Shown one piece after another: positions 47,931 to 57,100 of a DNA stretch of 64,000 bases; position 1 is the first letter of the stretch; each line of letters opens with the position of its first letter. The stretch is from Frigoribacterium sp. MEB024. GTDB taxonomy: Bacteria > Actinomycetota > Actinomycetes > Actinomycetales > Microbacteriaceae. The notes under the pieces were generated by a model. It was given only the letters and a program-made list of their open reading frames with translations, searched no databases and was not told the origin of the DNA. The stretch spans positions 62,001 through 126,000 of the forward strand of contig NZ_JXQZ01000032.1 in NCBI RefSeq assembly GCF_000878135.1, in the 5' to 3' direction. A program made the translations under genes and the position numbers.

Positions 47931-49253
47931 CTAGCGCTGCTCGATCGTGACGACGGGCACGTGCCAGCGGGTGCGCACCTGCAGCGTCAGCTGCCCCCGA
48001 CGGGCGAGCACCAGTGCCGTGCCGGCGGCGGCGACGGCCGGCACGCCGCCCGAGACGATCATGCCGACGTGCGTGCCGAAGGTTTCGACGATCACGCCCA
48101 TCAGCGGTCCGCCGATCGCCTGCCCGCCGAGCAGCACGAGGATGTACAGCGACATGACGCGTCCCCGGATCGCGATGTTGCTCGACATCTGCACCAGCTG
48201 GTTCGCGGCCGTCAGGAACAGCAGCGACGCGAGCCCGACCCCGACGAGCACGACGGCGAACGGCACGAGCGACGGCATCGACCCGGCCACGGCCTGCAGC
48301 ACACCGGTGACGAGCACGCCGAGGACGATGGTCCGCAGCCGGATCGTGGCGCGCCGCGTCGACAGCAGGGCGCCGGTCAACGCCCCGACGGCGATCATCG
48401 AGTTGAAGAGGCCGTAGCCACCCGGCCCCACGTCGTACACGTCCGCCGCGAACGACGCCAGCAGCACGGGCATCGTGAGGCCGAACACGGCGTAGACGCC
48501 GACGAGCAGCACGGGCACGACGATGGTCGGCTTCGAGCGGGCGTAGGCGAGGCCCTGCCGCAGCTGACCCCGCCCTCGGGCGGACGAGGTGACACGCGTC
48601 ATCTGTGCCGTCCGCAGCATCGTCAGCATCACGACGACCACGAGGCAGGCGACGCCGTTGACGACGAACGCCCAGCCCGCGCCGACCGCCAGCAGCAGCA
48701 CGCCGGCGATCGCGGGGCCGACCATGCCGCCGAGCTGGAACACGCTCGAGTTGACGCTGATCGCGTTGCGGAGGTGGGTGTGGCCGACGAGTTCGGTGAC
48801 GATGACCTGGCGGGCCGGGTTGTCGACGACGGTCACCAGGCCCGTGGCGAAGGCGATGGCGAAGACATGCCAGGCCTCGACCACGCCCGCGAGCGTCAGG
48901 GCCGCGAGTCCCAGGCTGAGCACGGCGAAGACGCTCTGAGTGGCGAGCATGAGGGCGCGCTTCGAGAAGCGGTCGACGATCACCCCGCCGAGCAGGCCGA
49001 AGAAGAGCATCGGGGCGAACTGCATCGCCACCGTGATGCCCACGGCCGTGGCGCTGCCGGTCAGCTCGAGCACGAGCCAGTCCTGGGCGATGCGCTGCAT
49101 CCACCCGGCGGTCATCGCCACGACGTTGCCGGCCGTCCAGAGGCGGAAGTTGGGCACGCTGAGGGCGATGAAGGTGTGCCGCCACGGCGGGCGGGCGGTG
49201 CTGATGGGAAGAGGGGCGGTCGGGGGGAAGTCGGTGCGGGGCGGGGCGGACAT
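47931..49253 (-). CDS. MFS transporter (EntS/MFS_3-like)
   Basis: The product is 440 aa from the ATG at 49253 (MSAPPRTDFPPTAPLP). About 12 helices. FRLWTAGNVVAMTAGWMQRIAQDWLVLELTGSATAVG and LLGGVIVDRFSKRALM are the MFS_3 (enterobactin-exporter-like) signature. It probably exports a siderophore, drug or small hydrophobic compound. It is divergent from the LysR gene at 49396, which may control it. Confidence 0.93.
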   Translation of the reverse strand: MSAPPRTDFPPTAPLPISTARPPWRHTFIALSVPNFRLWTAGNVVAMTAGWMQRIAQDWLVLELTGSATAVGITVAMQFAPMLFFGLLGGVIVDRFSKRALMLATQSVFAVLSLGLAALTLAGVVEAWHVFAIAFATGLVTVVDNPARQVIVTELVGHTHLRNAISVNSSVFQLGGMVGPAIAGVLLLAVGAGWAFVVNGVACLVVVVMLTMLRTAQMTRVTSSARGRGQLRQGLAYARSKPTIVVPVLLVGVYAVFGLTMPVLLASFAADVYDVGPGGYGLFNSMIAVGALTGALLSTRRATIRLRTIVLGVLVTGVLQAVAGSMPSLVPFAVVLVGVGLASLLFLTAANQLVQMSSNIAIRGRVMSLYILVLLGGQAIGGPLMGVIVETFGTHVGMIVSGGVPAVAAAGTALVLARRGQLTLQVRTRWHVPVVTIEQR

Positions 49254-49384
49254 CACGTTCCTGCGCTGGTGGTTCGGTTCACGGTCTGCATCAACGGTAG
49301 GGCCGGCCTGGTCATTCGGACCCCGGTGGGGGATGATCAGTCGCATTGGCTTCGTGAATGACGAGGCCACGAGCCGACACGTCG

Positions 49385-49396
49385 AAGGAGGCGCGG
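49385..49396 (+). repeat. GAGGAGGCGCGG motif, copy 6 (acts as ribosome binding site)
   Basis: AAGGAGGCGCGG ends at the first G of the LysR GTG start, so the GGAGG part is the Shine-Dalgarno. Confidence 0.7.
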
Positions 49397-50253
49397 TGTA
49401 CGACCCCACGCTGCTCGCGACGTTCCTCGTCGTGGCCGAGACCCGCAGCTTCACCCGGGCCGCGCAACGGCTCGGCATCAGCCAGCCGACGGTCAGCCAG
49501 CAGGTCGGCCGGCTCGAGAAGGCCGCGGGCCGCACGCTCGTCGCCCGCGACACCCGGGACGTCCGCCTGACCGACAACGGCGACGCCATGGCAGGCTTCG
49601 CGCGGACCATCCTCGCCGCTCACGCCGCCGCCGAGAGCTACTTCAGCGGCTCGGCCATGCGGGGTCGCCTGCGCTTCGGCGCCGCCGACGACCTCGCCAT
49701 CACCCAGCTGCCACGCATCCTGCGACACTTCCGCCAGCTCTACCCACAGATCAACCTCGAGCTCACCGTCAACCAGTCCGCTCCGCTGCGCCGCCGACTC
49801 GCCGCGGGCCACCTCGACCTGATCTTCGTGAAGCAGACCGCGGGCGAGTCCGACGAGGGCACGCGCGTCGCGGGCGACGCCATGGTCTGGATCGGCCAGG
49901 AGAAGCTCGTCGTCGAGCCCGGCCAGCCCGTGCCGCTCATCGCGTACCAGGCGCCCAGCCTCAGCAGGCAGATGGCCATCGACGCCCTCGAGCGCGCCGG
50001 CCGCACCTGGCGCATCACCTGCAACACCCGCGACGTCAACGGCGTCCTCGCCGCGGTCCGCGCCGGCATGGGCGTCGCGGTGTTCCCGTTCTCGCTCATC
50101 CCCACCGACCTCGTCAAGGTCAGCGACCGGTTCTCGCTGCCCACCCTCGGCGACGTCGACTACGTGCTCGTCGCCAACCCGGGTGCCGCCCGCGAGCCCG
50201 TCGACGCCCTCATGTCGGCCATCACCAGTCGAGGCGTCAGCCGCGCCGTCTGA
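49396..50253 (+). CDS. LysR-family transcriptional regulator
   Basis: The product is 285 aa from a GTG at 49396, placed by the AAGGAGG site 6 nt upstream. The N-terminal HTH has ATFLVVAETRSFTRAAQRLGISQPTVSQQVGRLEKAAGR. The periplasmic-binding-like effector domain follows (RLRFGAADDLAITQLPRILRHF...). It is divergent from the MFS gene and its likely activator or repressor. Confidence 0.93.
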   Translation: MYDPTLLATFLVVAETRSFTRAAQRLGISQPTVSQQVGRLEKAAGRTLVARDTRDVRLTDNGDAMAGFARTILAAHAAAESYFSGSAMRGRLRFGAADDLAITQLPRILRHFRQLYPQINLELTVNQSAPLRRRLAAGHLDLIFVKQTAGESDEGTRVAGDAMVWIGQEKLVVEPGQPVPLIAYQAPSLSRQMAIDALERAGRTWRITCNTRDVNGVLAAVRAGMGVAVFPFSLIPTDLVKVSDRFSLPTLGDVDYVLVANPGAAREPVDALMSAITSRGVSRAV

Positions 50254-50307
50254 TCCGGGGCGGCCGCGTCGTCCGGCCGCTCCGGCGCGCCGCCCCCGCC
50301 CCACCCC

Positions 50308-50319
50308 GGGAGGCGCGCG
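50308..50319 (+). repeat. GAGGAGGCGCGG motif, copy 7
   Basis: GGGAGGCGCGCG, between the LysR and DoxX-like genes, just before the DoxX-like start. Confidence 0.55.
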
Positions 50320-50331
50320 CAAGATGGTCGC

Positions 50332-50736
50332 ATGAGTCACCGCCCCACACGCCGCCAGAAGTCCGCCGCTCGTCGGGACGCCCGCGTCCTCGCCGCGATC
50401 CTGGGTGGTTCCGGCCTCCTGCACCTCGCCAAGCCCGCGGCCTACGACGCCGTCGTCCCGAGGAGCGTCCCCGGCCCGGCCCGGTTCTGGACGATCGGCT
50501 CGGGTCTCGCCGAGGTCGGCATCGCCGCCGCCCTCCTCGTGCCGAGGACGCGTCCGGCGGGCGGGCTCGCCGCCGCCGCCCTCTTCGTGGCCGTCTTCCC
50601 GGCGAACGTCTCGATGGCGCTGCGCGCCCTGACGAGCGAGCGGGCCACGACCGTGCGCCGGGCCGTCACCCTCGTGCGGCTGCCCTTGCAGGTGCCCCTG
50701 GTGACGCGGGCGCTCGGCGTGCACCGCGCCTCTTAG
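50332..50736 (+). CDS. DoxX-like membrane protein
   Basis: The product is 134 aa (MSHRPTRRQKSAARRDARV). After the basic start it has helices at about 20-37 (ILGGSGLLHLAKPAAYDAVVPRSV, similar to the loop in the DoxX-like protein at 35767), 53-66, 75-90 and 110-125. A small DoxX-type protein. The C-terminus ends in the codons of a reverse GAGGAGGCGCGG-like motif (CCGCGCCTC). The function is unknown. Confidence 0.8.
   Translation: MSHRPTRRQKSAARRDARVLAAILGGSGLLHLAKPAAYDAVVPRSVPGPARFWTIGSGLAEVGIAAALLVPRTRPAGGLAAAALFVAVFPANVSMALRALTSERATTVRRAVTLVRLPLQVPLVTRALGVHRAS
50724..50734 (-). repeat. Reverse GAGGCGCGG motif, copy 8 (inside a CDS)
   Basis: CCGCGCCTCTT at the end of the DoxX-like gene, on the opposite strand relative to the other copies. 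Confidence 0.45.
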
Positions 50737-50853
50737 CCTCCCGAGCGCCTCGGCGGTCGAGGGGAGGTGGGCGGCGTTGCATGGCGCACCCCCGGCACGC
50801 CCTATCCTGTTCTCTTCCCCCTCGACATCCGATCTCACCGGAGACGCATCGCC

Positions 50854-52323
50854 ATGGCCACGAACGCCCCCGTCACCACGCCGCCGAGACCCGGAGTCGG
50901 GGGCACCCTCGACCGGTTCTTCGAGATCACCCACCGCGGCTCGACCTGGGCCCGCGAGATCCGGGGCGGTGTCGTCACGTTCGTCACGATGGCCTACATC
51001 GTCATCCTGAACCCGTTGATCCTCGGCGGCTTCAGCGCCGACCAGGCGGCCAAGGACGTGGCCGGCAACTGGCTGCAGAACGGCCAGGTGGGCGCGGTCA
51101 CCGCCCTCACCGCGGGCGTCATGACGATCCTCTTCGGAACCGTCGCGCGCCTCCCGTTCGCGTTCGCCGCCGGGCTCGGCATCAACTCGTTCCTGGCCGT
51201 CAACGTCGTGCAGGACGTCACCTGGCCCGAGGCCATGGGCCTCGTCGTCATCAACGGGCTCGTCATCACGATCCTCGCCGTGACCGGTCTGCGCAGCATG
51301 ATCTTCACCGCCGTGCCGGCCGCGCTCAAGACCGCGATCACCGTCGGCATCGGTTTGTTCATCGCGTTCATCGGCCTGGTCGACTCGGGCTTCGTCCGCA
51401 CCAGCGGCACGTCGTCGCCGCCCGTCCAACTCGGCGACGCCGGCTCGGTGGCGACGCTGCCGACGATCACCTTCGTCATCGGCCTGCTCGTCATCGGCGT
51501 GCTGATGGCCCGCAAGGTGCGCGGGGCGATCTTCATCGGCATCGTCGCCACCACCGTCATCGCCATCGCCCTGCAGGCGATCTTCCAGGTGCCGCCGTCG
51601 AACGGGCAGAACCTCGACGACTGGAACCTCAACGCCCCGGTGCTGCCCACCCAGATCGTCGCCCTGCCCGACCTGTCGCTCGTCGGCCAGTTCAGCTTCG
51701 GTGCCTTCGCCCGCATCGGCGTGCTGTCGGCGGTCATGCTGGTCTTCACCCTCGTCTTCACCAACTTCTTCGACGCCATGGGCACGATGACCGGCCTGGC
51801 CAAGGCCGGCGACGTCGCCGACGCGAACGGCACCTTCCCCCGCCTCCGCTCGGCCCTGATCGTCGAGGGCGTCGGCGCGGTCGCCGGTGGTGCGACGAGC
51901 TCGTCGTCGAACACCGTGTTCGTCGAGTCGGCCTCGGGCATCGGCGAGGGTGCGCGGACGGGTTTCGCCTCGGTCGTCACCGGCGCCCTGTTCCTGCTCG
52001 CCATGTTCTTCACCCCGTTGACCCAGGTCGTGCCGCTCGAGGTCGCCGCCTCGGCGCTCGTGATCGTCGGTGCGCTCATGGTGTCCCAGATCAGCCAGAT
52101 CGACTGGACCGACTTCTCGGTCGCGCTGCCGGTGTTCCTGACGATCATCACCATGCCGCTGACGTACTCGATCGCGAACGGCATCGGCGTCGGCTTCGTC
52201 AGCTGGGTCGTCGTCCGCGCGTTCGCGGGCAAGGCCCGTTCGATCAGCCCGCTGCTGTGGATCGTGGCCGCGGGCTTCCTGGTCTACTTCGTGCGCGGTC
52301 CGATCGAGGCGCTGCTGGGCTGA
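50854..52323 (+). CDS. NCS2-family purine permease (AzgA-like)
   Basis: The product is 489 aa. About 12-14 helices. TFVTMAYIVILNPLILGG, LPFAFAAGLGINSFLAV, FTNFFDAMGTMTGLAK and GATSSSSNTVFVESASGIGEGARTGFAS are hallmarks of the AzgA branch of NCS2 (adenine, guanine or hypoxanthine import). The start ATG at 50854 follows GGAGAC. It is followed by a strong hairpin. Confidence 0.95.
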   Translation: MATNAPVTTPPRPGVGGTLDRFFEITHRGSTWAREIRGGVVTFVTMAYIVILNPLILGGFSADQAAKDVAGNWLQNGQVGAVTALTAGVMTILFGTVARLPFAFAAGLGINSFLAVNVVQDVTWPEAMGLVVINGLVITILAVTGLRSMIFTAVPAALKTAITVGIGLFIAFIGLVDSGFVRTSGTSSPPVQLGDAGSVATLPTITFVIGLLVIGVLMARKVRGAIFIGIVATTVIAIALQAIFQVPPSNGQNLDDWNLNAPVLPTQIVALPDLSLVGQFSFGAFARIGVLSAVMLVFTLVFTNFFDAMGTMTGLAKAGDVADANGTFPRLRSALIVEGVGAVAGGATSSSSNTVFVESASGIGEGARTGFASVVTGALFLLAMFFTPLTQVVPLEVAASALVIVGALMVSQISQIDWTDFSVALPVFLTIITMPLTYSIANGIGVGFVSWVVVRAFAGKARSISPLLWIVAAGFLVYFVRGPIEALLG

Positions 52324-52342
52324 CCCGGTCGGCCCGCCTTCC

Positions 52343-52397
52343 CGAGACGTCACGACGTGCCGCTCGCCCTCGTGGGTGAGCGGCATGTCGTGTCTCG
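52343..52397. terminator. Terminator hairpin after the purine permease
   Basis: CGAGACGTCACGAC pairs with GTCGTGTCTCG, with inner TGCCGCTC/GAGCGGCA, separated by a short loop. About 22 bp of stem with one or two mismatches, 20 nt after the stop. Confidence 0.8.
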
Positions 52398-52462
52398 TCG
52401 ACCTCGACGCCCGGCCCGGCTACCCTGAGCGCCAGGCGGCGACGGTGCCGCCGGCCCACGCC

Positions 52463-52474
52463 GAGGAGGCGCAC
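52463..52474 (+). repeat. GAGGAGGCGCGG motif, copy 9 (ribosome binding site)
   Basis: GAGGAGGCGCAC, directly before the VOC gene start at 52476. Confidence 0.65.
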
Positions 52475-52475
52475 C

Positions 52476-52958
52476 ATGCCCCGCATCACCCCCACGCTCT
52501 GGTTCGGTCGTGACATCGAGACCGCAGCGGACTTCTACGTCACCCTGTTCCCGTCGTCGCGCGTCACCGACGTGTCGCGCTATCCCGACGACTTCCCCGA
52601 CGCAGCCATGGCCGGTCAGGCCCTCGTCGTCGACCTCGAGCTCGACGGCCAGCCCTACCGCCTGCTGAACGGCGGCGACGGAGGGCCGAGGCCGACCGAG
52701 GCCACGTCGTTCTCGATCTCGGTCGAGACCCAGGACGAGCTCGACCACTACTGGGACGCCTTCGCGGCCGACGGCGGCCAGGAGGGGCGGTGCGGCTGGG
52801 TGACGGACCGCTGGGGCTTCTCCTGGCAGGTCGTCCCGTCGGTGATGGACCGATACCTCGGCGGGCCCGACCCCGAAGGCGCCGCCCGGGCCATGACGGC
52901 GATGATGGGCATGCACCGCCTGGTCATCGCCGAGCTGGCGGCGGCCTACGAGGGGTGA
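52476..52958 (+). CDS. VOC family protein (PhnB/3-demethylubiquinone methyltransferase-like)
   Basis: The product is 160 aa. ITPTLWFGRDIETAADFYVTLFP and SFSISVETQDELDHYWDAF, then WGFSWQVVPSVMDRYLGGPD, are the PhnB-like glyoxalase signature. The metal ligands are only partly conserved in this subgroup. The reaction is unknown. Confidence 0.9.
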   Translation: MPRITPTLWFGRDIETAADFYVTLFPSSRVTDVSRYPDDFPDAAMAGQALVVDLELDGQPYRLLNGGDGGPRPTEATSFSISVETQDELDHYWDAFAADGGQEGRCGWVTDRWGFSWQVVPSVMDRYLGGPDPEGAARAMTAMMGMHRLVIAELAAAYEG

Positions 52959-52976
52959 GCGACGCGCTCGCCCGCG

Positions 52977-52988
52977 CCGCGCCTCCTC
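52977..52988 (-). repeat. GAGGAGGCGCGG motif, copy 10
   Basis: Found as its complement CCGCGCCTCCTC, next to the stop of the dehydratase gene. Confidence 0.7.
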
Positions 52989-52989
52989 G

Positions 52990-54228
52990 TCACCAGTCGT
53001 GGACGGTCCCGTCCGCCAGCCGGTTGTAGGGCAGGTAGGCCTGCGCGTACGGGTACGCCGCGGCGGCCCGCTCGTCCAGCTCGACCCCGATCCCGGGCTG
53101 CTCGCCCGGGTGCAGCATGCCGCCCTCGAAGGTGAAGCTCTGCTCGAAGACCTCGTCGGTCCTCGCACCGTGCTTCATGTACTCCTGGATGCCGAAGTTG
53201 TGGATGGCGAGCCCGAGGTGCATCGCGGCGGCCATCCCGACGGGCGAGATGTCGGTCGGCCCGTGCATGCCCGACTTGATCTGGTACTGGGAGGCGTAGT
53301 CGAGCACCTTCTTGAGGTGCGTGATTCCACCCGTGTGCGTGACGGCGCTGCGGACGTAGTCGATCAGCTGCTCGCGGATGATCTGCTGGTAGTCCCAGAC
53401 GGTGTTGAAGATCTCGCCGATGGCCAGGGGAGTGGTCGTGTGCTGCCTCACGAGTCGTAGCGCCTCGGGGTTCTCGGCCGGGGTGACGTCCTCGAGCCAG
53501 AACAGGTCGTAGGGTTCGAGGCTCTTGCCCAGCCTCGCCGCCTGGATCGGCGTCATGCGGTGGTGGCCGTCGTGCAGCAGGGGGATCTCGGGGCCGAACT
53601 CGTTCCGCACCGCCTCGAACACGGAGGGCACGTGCCGCAGGTACGAACGGGTGTCCCAGTCCTCTTCGTTCGGCAGGGCTCCGCGTTGGGCGGGTTCGTG
53701 GTCGTAGCGCACGCCGCTGTTGGCGTCGAACGTGGCGTTCGAGGCGATCCCGTAGATCGACTCCAGGCCCGGCACCCCGGTCTGGATGCGGATCGCCTGG
53801 TAGCCCTGCTCCTGGTGGTCGCGGACGCTGTCGAACAGTTCCTCGAGGTCCTTCCCCGAGGCGTGGCCGTAGGTCAGCAGCCCGGTGCGCGAGGCGCCGC
53901 CGAGCAGCTGGTAGAGGGGCAGGCCGGCGACCTTGGCCTTGATGTCCCAGAGGGCGACGTCGACGGCGGCGACGGCGGCCATCGTGACCGGGCCACGCCG
54001 CCAGTAGGCGCTGCGGTACAGGAACTGCCAGGTGTCCTCGATGCGGGCCGGGTCCCGCCCGATCAACAGGGGCACGACGTGCTCGGTCAGGTAGGCGACG
54101 ACGGCGAGTTCGCGCCCGTTCAAGGTGGCGTCGCCGAGGCCGGTGACGCCGTCGGAGGTCGTGATCTTCAGCGTCACGAAGTTGCGGTCGGGGCTGGTGA
54201 CGATCACGTCGGCTCTGTCGATGATCAT
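52990..54228 (-). CDS. Enolase-superfamily sugar-acid dehydratase (ManD/RspA type)
   Basis: The product is 412 aa, matching D-mannonate/D-gluconate dehydratases. It has [22 protein letters not shown], the active-site [33 protein letters not shown] and [15 protein letters not shown], which carry the metal ligands and the His of this subfamily. It dehydrates hexonic acids to 2-keto-3-deoxy acids. No uronate or kinase partner lies nearby, so the pathway must be completed elsewhere. Confidence 0.95.
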   Translation of the reverse strand: MIIDRADVIVTSPDRNFVTLKITTSDGVTGLGDATLNGRELAVVAYLTEHVVPLLIGRDPARIEDTWQFLYRSAYWRRGPVTMAAVAAVDVALWDIKAKVAGLPLYQLLGGASRTGLLTYGHASGKDLEELFDSVRDHQEQGYQAIRIQTGVPGLESIYGIASNATFDANSGVRYDHEPAQRGALPNEEDWDTRSYLRHVPSVFEAVRNEFGPEIPLLHDGHHRMTPIQAARLGKSLEPYDLFWLEDVTPAENPEALRLVRQHTTTPLAIGEIFNTVWDYQQIIREQLIDYVRSAVTHTGGITHLKKVLDYASQYQIKSGMHGPTDISPVGMAAAMHLGLAIHNFGIQEYMKHGARTDEVFEQSFTFEGGMLHPGEQPGIGVELDERAAAAYPYAQAYLPYNRLADGTVHDW

Positions 54229-54320
54229 GCGGTGTCCTCTGGAGCTCGCGTCCAGGCGACGTCGATGTCACCCGGGCTGGTCCCTCCACTCTGGCGCATG
54301 CGTGGGTGGGAGGCGAGCCC

Positions 54321-54331
54321 GGGAGGCGCGG
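54321..54331 (+). repeat. GAGGAGGCGCGG motif, copy 11
   Basis: GGGAGGCGCGG, between the dehydratase and aldo-keto reductase genes. Confidence 0.6.
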
Positions 54332-54332
54332 G

Positions 54333-55193
54333 TCAACGCATCTCGAGGGGCACCGCGGTCGTCGGCGCCGGGAACGCCCGCTCGAGCTGCACGAACGCCT
54401 GGTCGTCGAGGTCGACCGCCAGGGCCGCCGCGTTCTCGAGCGTGTGCTCGGCCGTGCCCGCCTTGACGGCGACCATGAGGTCGGGCACGAGGCGCAGCAC
54501 CCAGGCGAGGGCGAGCTGCGCCGACGAGACGCCGAGATCGCTCGCCACCTGCTCGAGGACGGGGTGTCCGAGCAGCTCGCCGCCGTCGACGGGGGAGTAC
54601 GAGGTGAGGGGCACGCCGTGCTCGCGCGCCCAGGGCAGCAGGTCGAACTCGGGTCCGCGACGGGCCAGGTTGTACAGGACCTGGTTCGTCTGGACGTTCT
54701 CGCCACCGGGTACCGAGAGCAGCTCGTGCAGGTCGTCGACGTCGAAGTTGCTGACGCCCCAGCCGCCGATGGCGCCCTCGGCGACCAGCGCCTCCAGGGC
54801 CTCGACGGTCTCGGCGAGCGGGTGCCGCCCCCGCCAGTGCAGCAGGTAGAGGTCGAGGCGGTCGGTACCCAGGCGCCGGAGGCTGGCGTGACAGGCGTCG
54901 ACGGTGCCCTGCCGCGAGGCGTTGCCCGGCAGGACCTTGCCGACCAGGAACACCTCGTCGCGTCGGCCCGCGATCGCCTCGCCGACCAGCGACTCGGACC
55001 GCCCGCCGCCGTACATCTCGGCTGTGTCGATCATGGTCAGGCCGGCGTCGAGGCCGGCCCGCAGCGCGGCGACCTCGTCGGCTCGGCGGCGTGGGTCGTC
55101 GCCGATGTTCCAGGTGCCCTGGCCGAGGGCCGGGACGACGCGCCCGTCGGGCAGGGAGACGGCGGGGTTGGTCGGCGTCGCGGGGGTGGTCAT
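54333..55193 (-). CDS. Aldo-keto reductase
   Basis: The product is 286 aa. GQGTWNIGDDPRRRADEVAALRAGLDAGLTMIDTAEMYGGGRSE contains catalytic Asp and Tyr, then LVGKVLPGN with Lys and LYLLHWRGRHP with His, the full tetrad. It is closest to the AKR 5/bacterial subgroup (YeaE-like). Its ATG overlaps the stop of the upstream EI24 gene (ATGA), indicating coupling. Confidence 0.93.
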   Translation of the reverse strand: MTTPATPTNPAVSLPDGRVVPALGQGTWNIGDDPRRRADEVAALRAGLDAGLTMIDTAEMYGGGRSESLVGEAIAGRRDEVFLVGKVLPGNASRQGTVDACHASLRRLGTDRLDLYLLHWRGRHPLAETVEALEALVAEGAIGGWGVSNFDVDDLHELLSVPGGENVQTNQVLYNLARRGPEFDLLPWAREHGVPLTSYSPVDGGELLGHPVLEQVASDLGVSSAQLALAWVLRLVPDLMVAVKAGTAEHTLENAAALAVDLDDQAFVQLERAFPAPTTAVPLEMR

Positions 55194-55984
55194 GCCGGGG
55201 GATGGTAGTCGTCGGCCGGCGAGGCCGGTCCGACGGTCGGCCCGGCGGCCACCTCGCGGGCCAGCAGGGTGGCCGCGGCGACGGCCGCCGGCATGACGAG
55301 CACCGCCCCGAGCGGGACGAAGAACAGCAGGTAGGTCGCGGTGCCCAGCCCCAGGGTGCGTGCCCGGTTGACGGCGAGCCCGCGGCGGCGCTCGGCGAGC
55401 GAGCGGCCCCGGGCGTCGAAGGCGTACCCGGTGAGCTCGACCGCCAGGAACCATCCGCCGACCAGCGCGCCCACGACCGGCACGACGGTCTGGCCGACGA
55501 CCGGCACGAATCCGCCGACGAACAAGAGGACGCCCACCCCGGCCGTGGCCAGCAGCAGTCGGAGCGAGTCGCCGGCACTCCGGGCGAGCCCGCGCCAGAA
55601 GCCCCGATCCACGTCGGCCGGTGCGTCGCCCTCGTGCTCTTCGACGCGGCGCCAGATGCGCTCGTAGAAGGGATCGCCGACGAGCAGCGTGACGGCGGTG
55701 AACGCGACGACCGCGAGCAGCACGGCCAGGGCGGCCACGGCCAGACCACCACCGAGACGAACGAGCGTGCGGGACCATTCGGGCCACTCGTCGGCGAACG
55801 GCGTCACGGCGCGGGCGATGTCGTCTGCCGCGAGACCGACGACGACGAGCCCGGCCACCAAGACCGCGCCCACGACGAGGGCGGGCACCGCGCCCAGCAG
55901 CATCAGCCGCGGGGACGTCGCCCACAGTCGCAGCCCCCGCCCGAGCAGCGCCACCCCGCCGAAGAACTCCCCGATCACGGCCAC
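55190..55984 (-). CDS. EI24 (CysZ-like) domain membrane protein
   Basis: The product is 264 aa from a GTG at 55984 (VAVIGEFFGGVALLGRGLRLW). LVGDPFYERIWRRVEEHEG and YAFDARGRSLAERRRGLAVNRARTLGLG are the EI24/CysZ signature, with about five or six helices. CysZ proteins import sulfate, but actinobacterial EI24 members are of unknown substrate. It is cotranscribed with the aldo-keto reductase. Confidence 0.9.
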   Translation of the reverse strand: MAVIGEFFGGVALLGRGLRLWATSPRLMLLGAVPALVVGAVLVAGLVVVGLAADDIARAVTPFADEWPEWSRTLVRLGGGLAVAALAVLLAVVAFTAVTLLVGDPFYERIWRRVEEHEGDAPADVDRGFWRGLARSAGDSLRLLLATAGVGVLLFVGGFVPVVGQTVVPVVGALVGGWFLAVELTGYAFDARGRSLAERRRGLAVNRARTLGLGTATYLLFFVPLGAVLVMPAAVAAATLLAREVAAGPTVGPASPADDYHPPA

Positions 55985-56003
55985 CGGACGAGCGTATCCG
56001 GTG

Positions 56004-56015
56004 CAGGAGGCGCGG
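56004..56015 (+). repeat. GAGGAGGCGCGG motif, copy 12
   Basis: CAGGAGGCGCGG, 20 nt upstream of the EI24 start on the other strand. Confidence 0.65.
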
Positions 56016-56149
56016 GTGCGGTCGCGCGCGACGTCGCGTCCGTCGGTCCCCGTCTGGTCGCCTCCTCCCCAGTTCGACGAGAAACGGCTTCCTCCACAGG
56101 CCGGGCGTTCGCAGGTCCTCACCGCGGCTCGGCCAGCCAGCCTCGGACC

Positions 56150-56569
56150 ATGACGACGATCGACACGTACCCACCCGTACTCGCCCCCGACCCCACCGAC
56201 GAGCAGCTCGAGGACTTCGTCGACGAGTTCTGCCTCGAGCCGTGCGACGAACGCGCCCTGCTCTGGATCTACCTGGGGGACGACGGCCTGCCCGTCGCGC
56301 CACCCGTCGCCCTCGCCGGCTCGCCGGTCGAGCCCACCCGCGACGGGGTCGAGGTCCTGGCCCTGCGCATCGTCGAGGTGGCGGGCTGGGTCGATGCCAC
56401 ATCCGTCCTGCTCGTGTGGCAGAGCACCGACGAGTCGCTCTCGGCGGCGTGTGACGACCAGCGGTGGGCCGCGGCGATCCTGGCGGTGATCGAACCCGGC
56501 GACCTCACGGTCCATCCGCCGATGCGTCGCACCCCGTCCGACGTCCGTCCCCTCCTCCCGGTGGCTTGA
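56150..56569 (+). CDS. Hypothetical acidic protein with C-x3-C motif, 139 aa
   Basis: The product starts MTTIDTYPPVLAPDPTDEQL. It has FVDEFCLEPCDERALLWIYLGDDGLPVAP, then DATSVLLVWQSTDESLS, a pattern shared with the next gene, which I could not place in a family. It could bind a metal through C-x3-C. The next gene starts 4 nt after the stop. Confidence 0.7.
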   Translation: MTTIDTYPPVLAPDPTDEQLEDFVDEFCLEPCDERALLWIYLGDDGLPVAPPVALAGSPVEPTRDGVEVLALRIVEVAGWVDATSVLLVWQSTDESLSAACDDQRWAAAILAVIEPGDLTVHPPMRRTPSDVRPLLPVA

Positions 56570-56572
56570 CGC

Positions 56573-57052
56573 ATGCGCGTCCGCGGAGGTTCCCTGCCCT
56601 TCGACCCCGATCCCGACCTCCTCCGGCTTCCCGTCCTCGGGCCCGACGCCGATGATCGGGCGTTGCTCGACCACGCGATCGAGCTGTGCGCCGAGGGCTG
56701 CGATCGCGAGGTCGTCCACTTCGCCTTCCTCGACGCCGACGGTCGGCAGGTGGCCCCCGCCGGTCGTCTGCACGACGTGCCGCGACTGCCGCGGCGACGT
56801 GACGTCGACGAACTGGTCGACCTGTTCCGGCATCAAGGACTCCGGGCGAGAGCGCGCCAGGTGGTGTGCGTCTGGCAGACGGTGGACGACGACGAGCTCG
56901 ATCGGGTCGCGGTCGACGCCTGGGCCTCCGGCCTCGCCCGGTCGCTCGGAGCCGGCCCCCTCCGGTTGCGGGCGTTCTGGCATCGCACGCCGTCGGGGTT
57001 CACCGTGCCCGGACGGTTCGGCGACCGGGCGGGCGGGGCAGACGGTGACTAG
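56573..57052 (+). CDS. Hypothetical protein paralogous to the preceding gene, 159 aa
   Basis: The product is MRVRGGSLPFDPDPDLLRLPV. It shows ALLDHAIELCAEGCDREVVHFAFLDADGRQVAP, then RQVVCVWQTVDDDELD, parallel to FCLEPCDERALLWIYLGDDG and SVLLVWQSTDE in the preceding protein. A local duplication with divergence and no known family. The two are probably translated together. Confidence 0.7.
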   Translation: MRVRGGSLPFDPDPDLLRLPVLGPDADDRALLDHAIELCAEGCDREVVHFAFLDADGRQVAPAGRLHDVPRLPRRRDVDELVDLFRHQGLRARARQVVCVWQTVDDDELDRVAVDAWASGLARSLGAGPLRLRAFWHRTPSGFTVPGRFGDRAGGADGD

Positions 57053-57100
57053 CGTCGACGGGGTGCCGCATCGACGCGGCACCACCGAGAAGGGTCGTCC

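Noticed and set aside
49312-52386. Very long antisense ORF (1024 codons) opposite the LysR, DoxX-like and NCS2 genes
   Set aside because: High-GC DNA has few stop codons in antisense frames. The product is low complexity (rich in Asp, Glu, Arg, His) with no domain, while the plus-strand genes have clear motifs.
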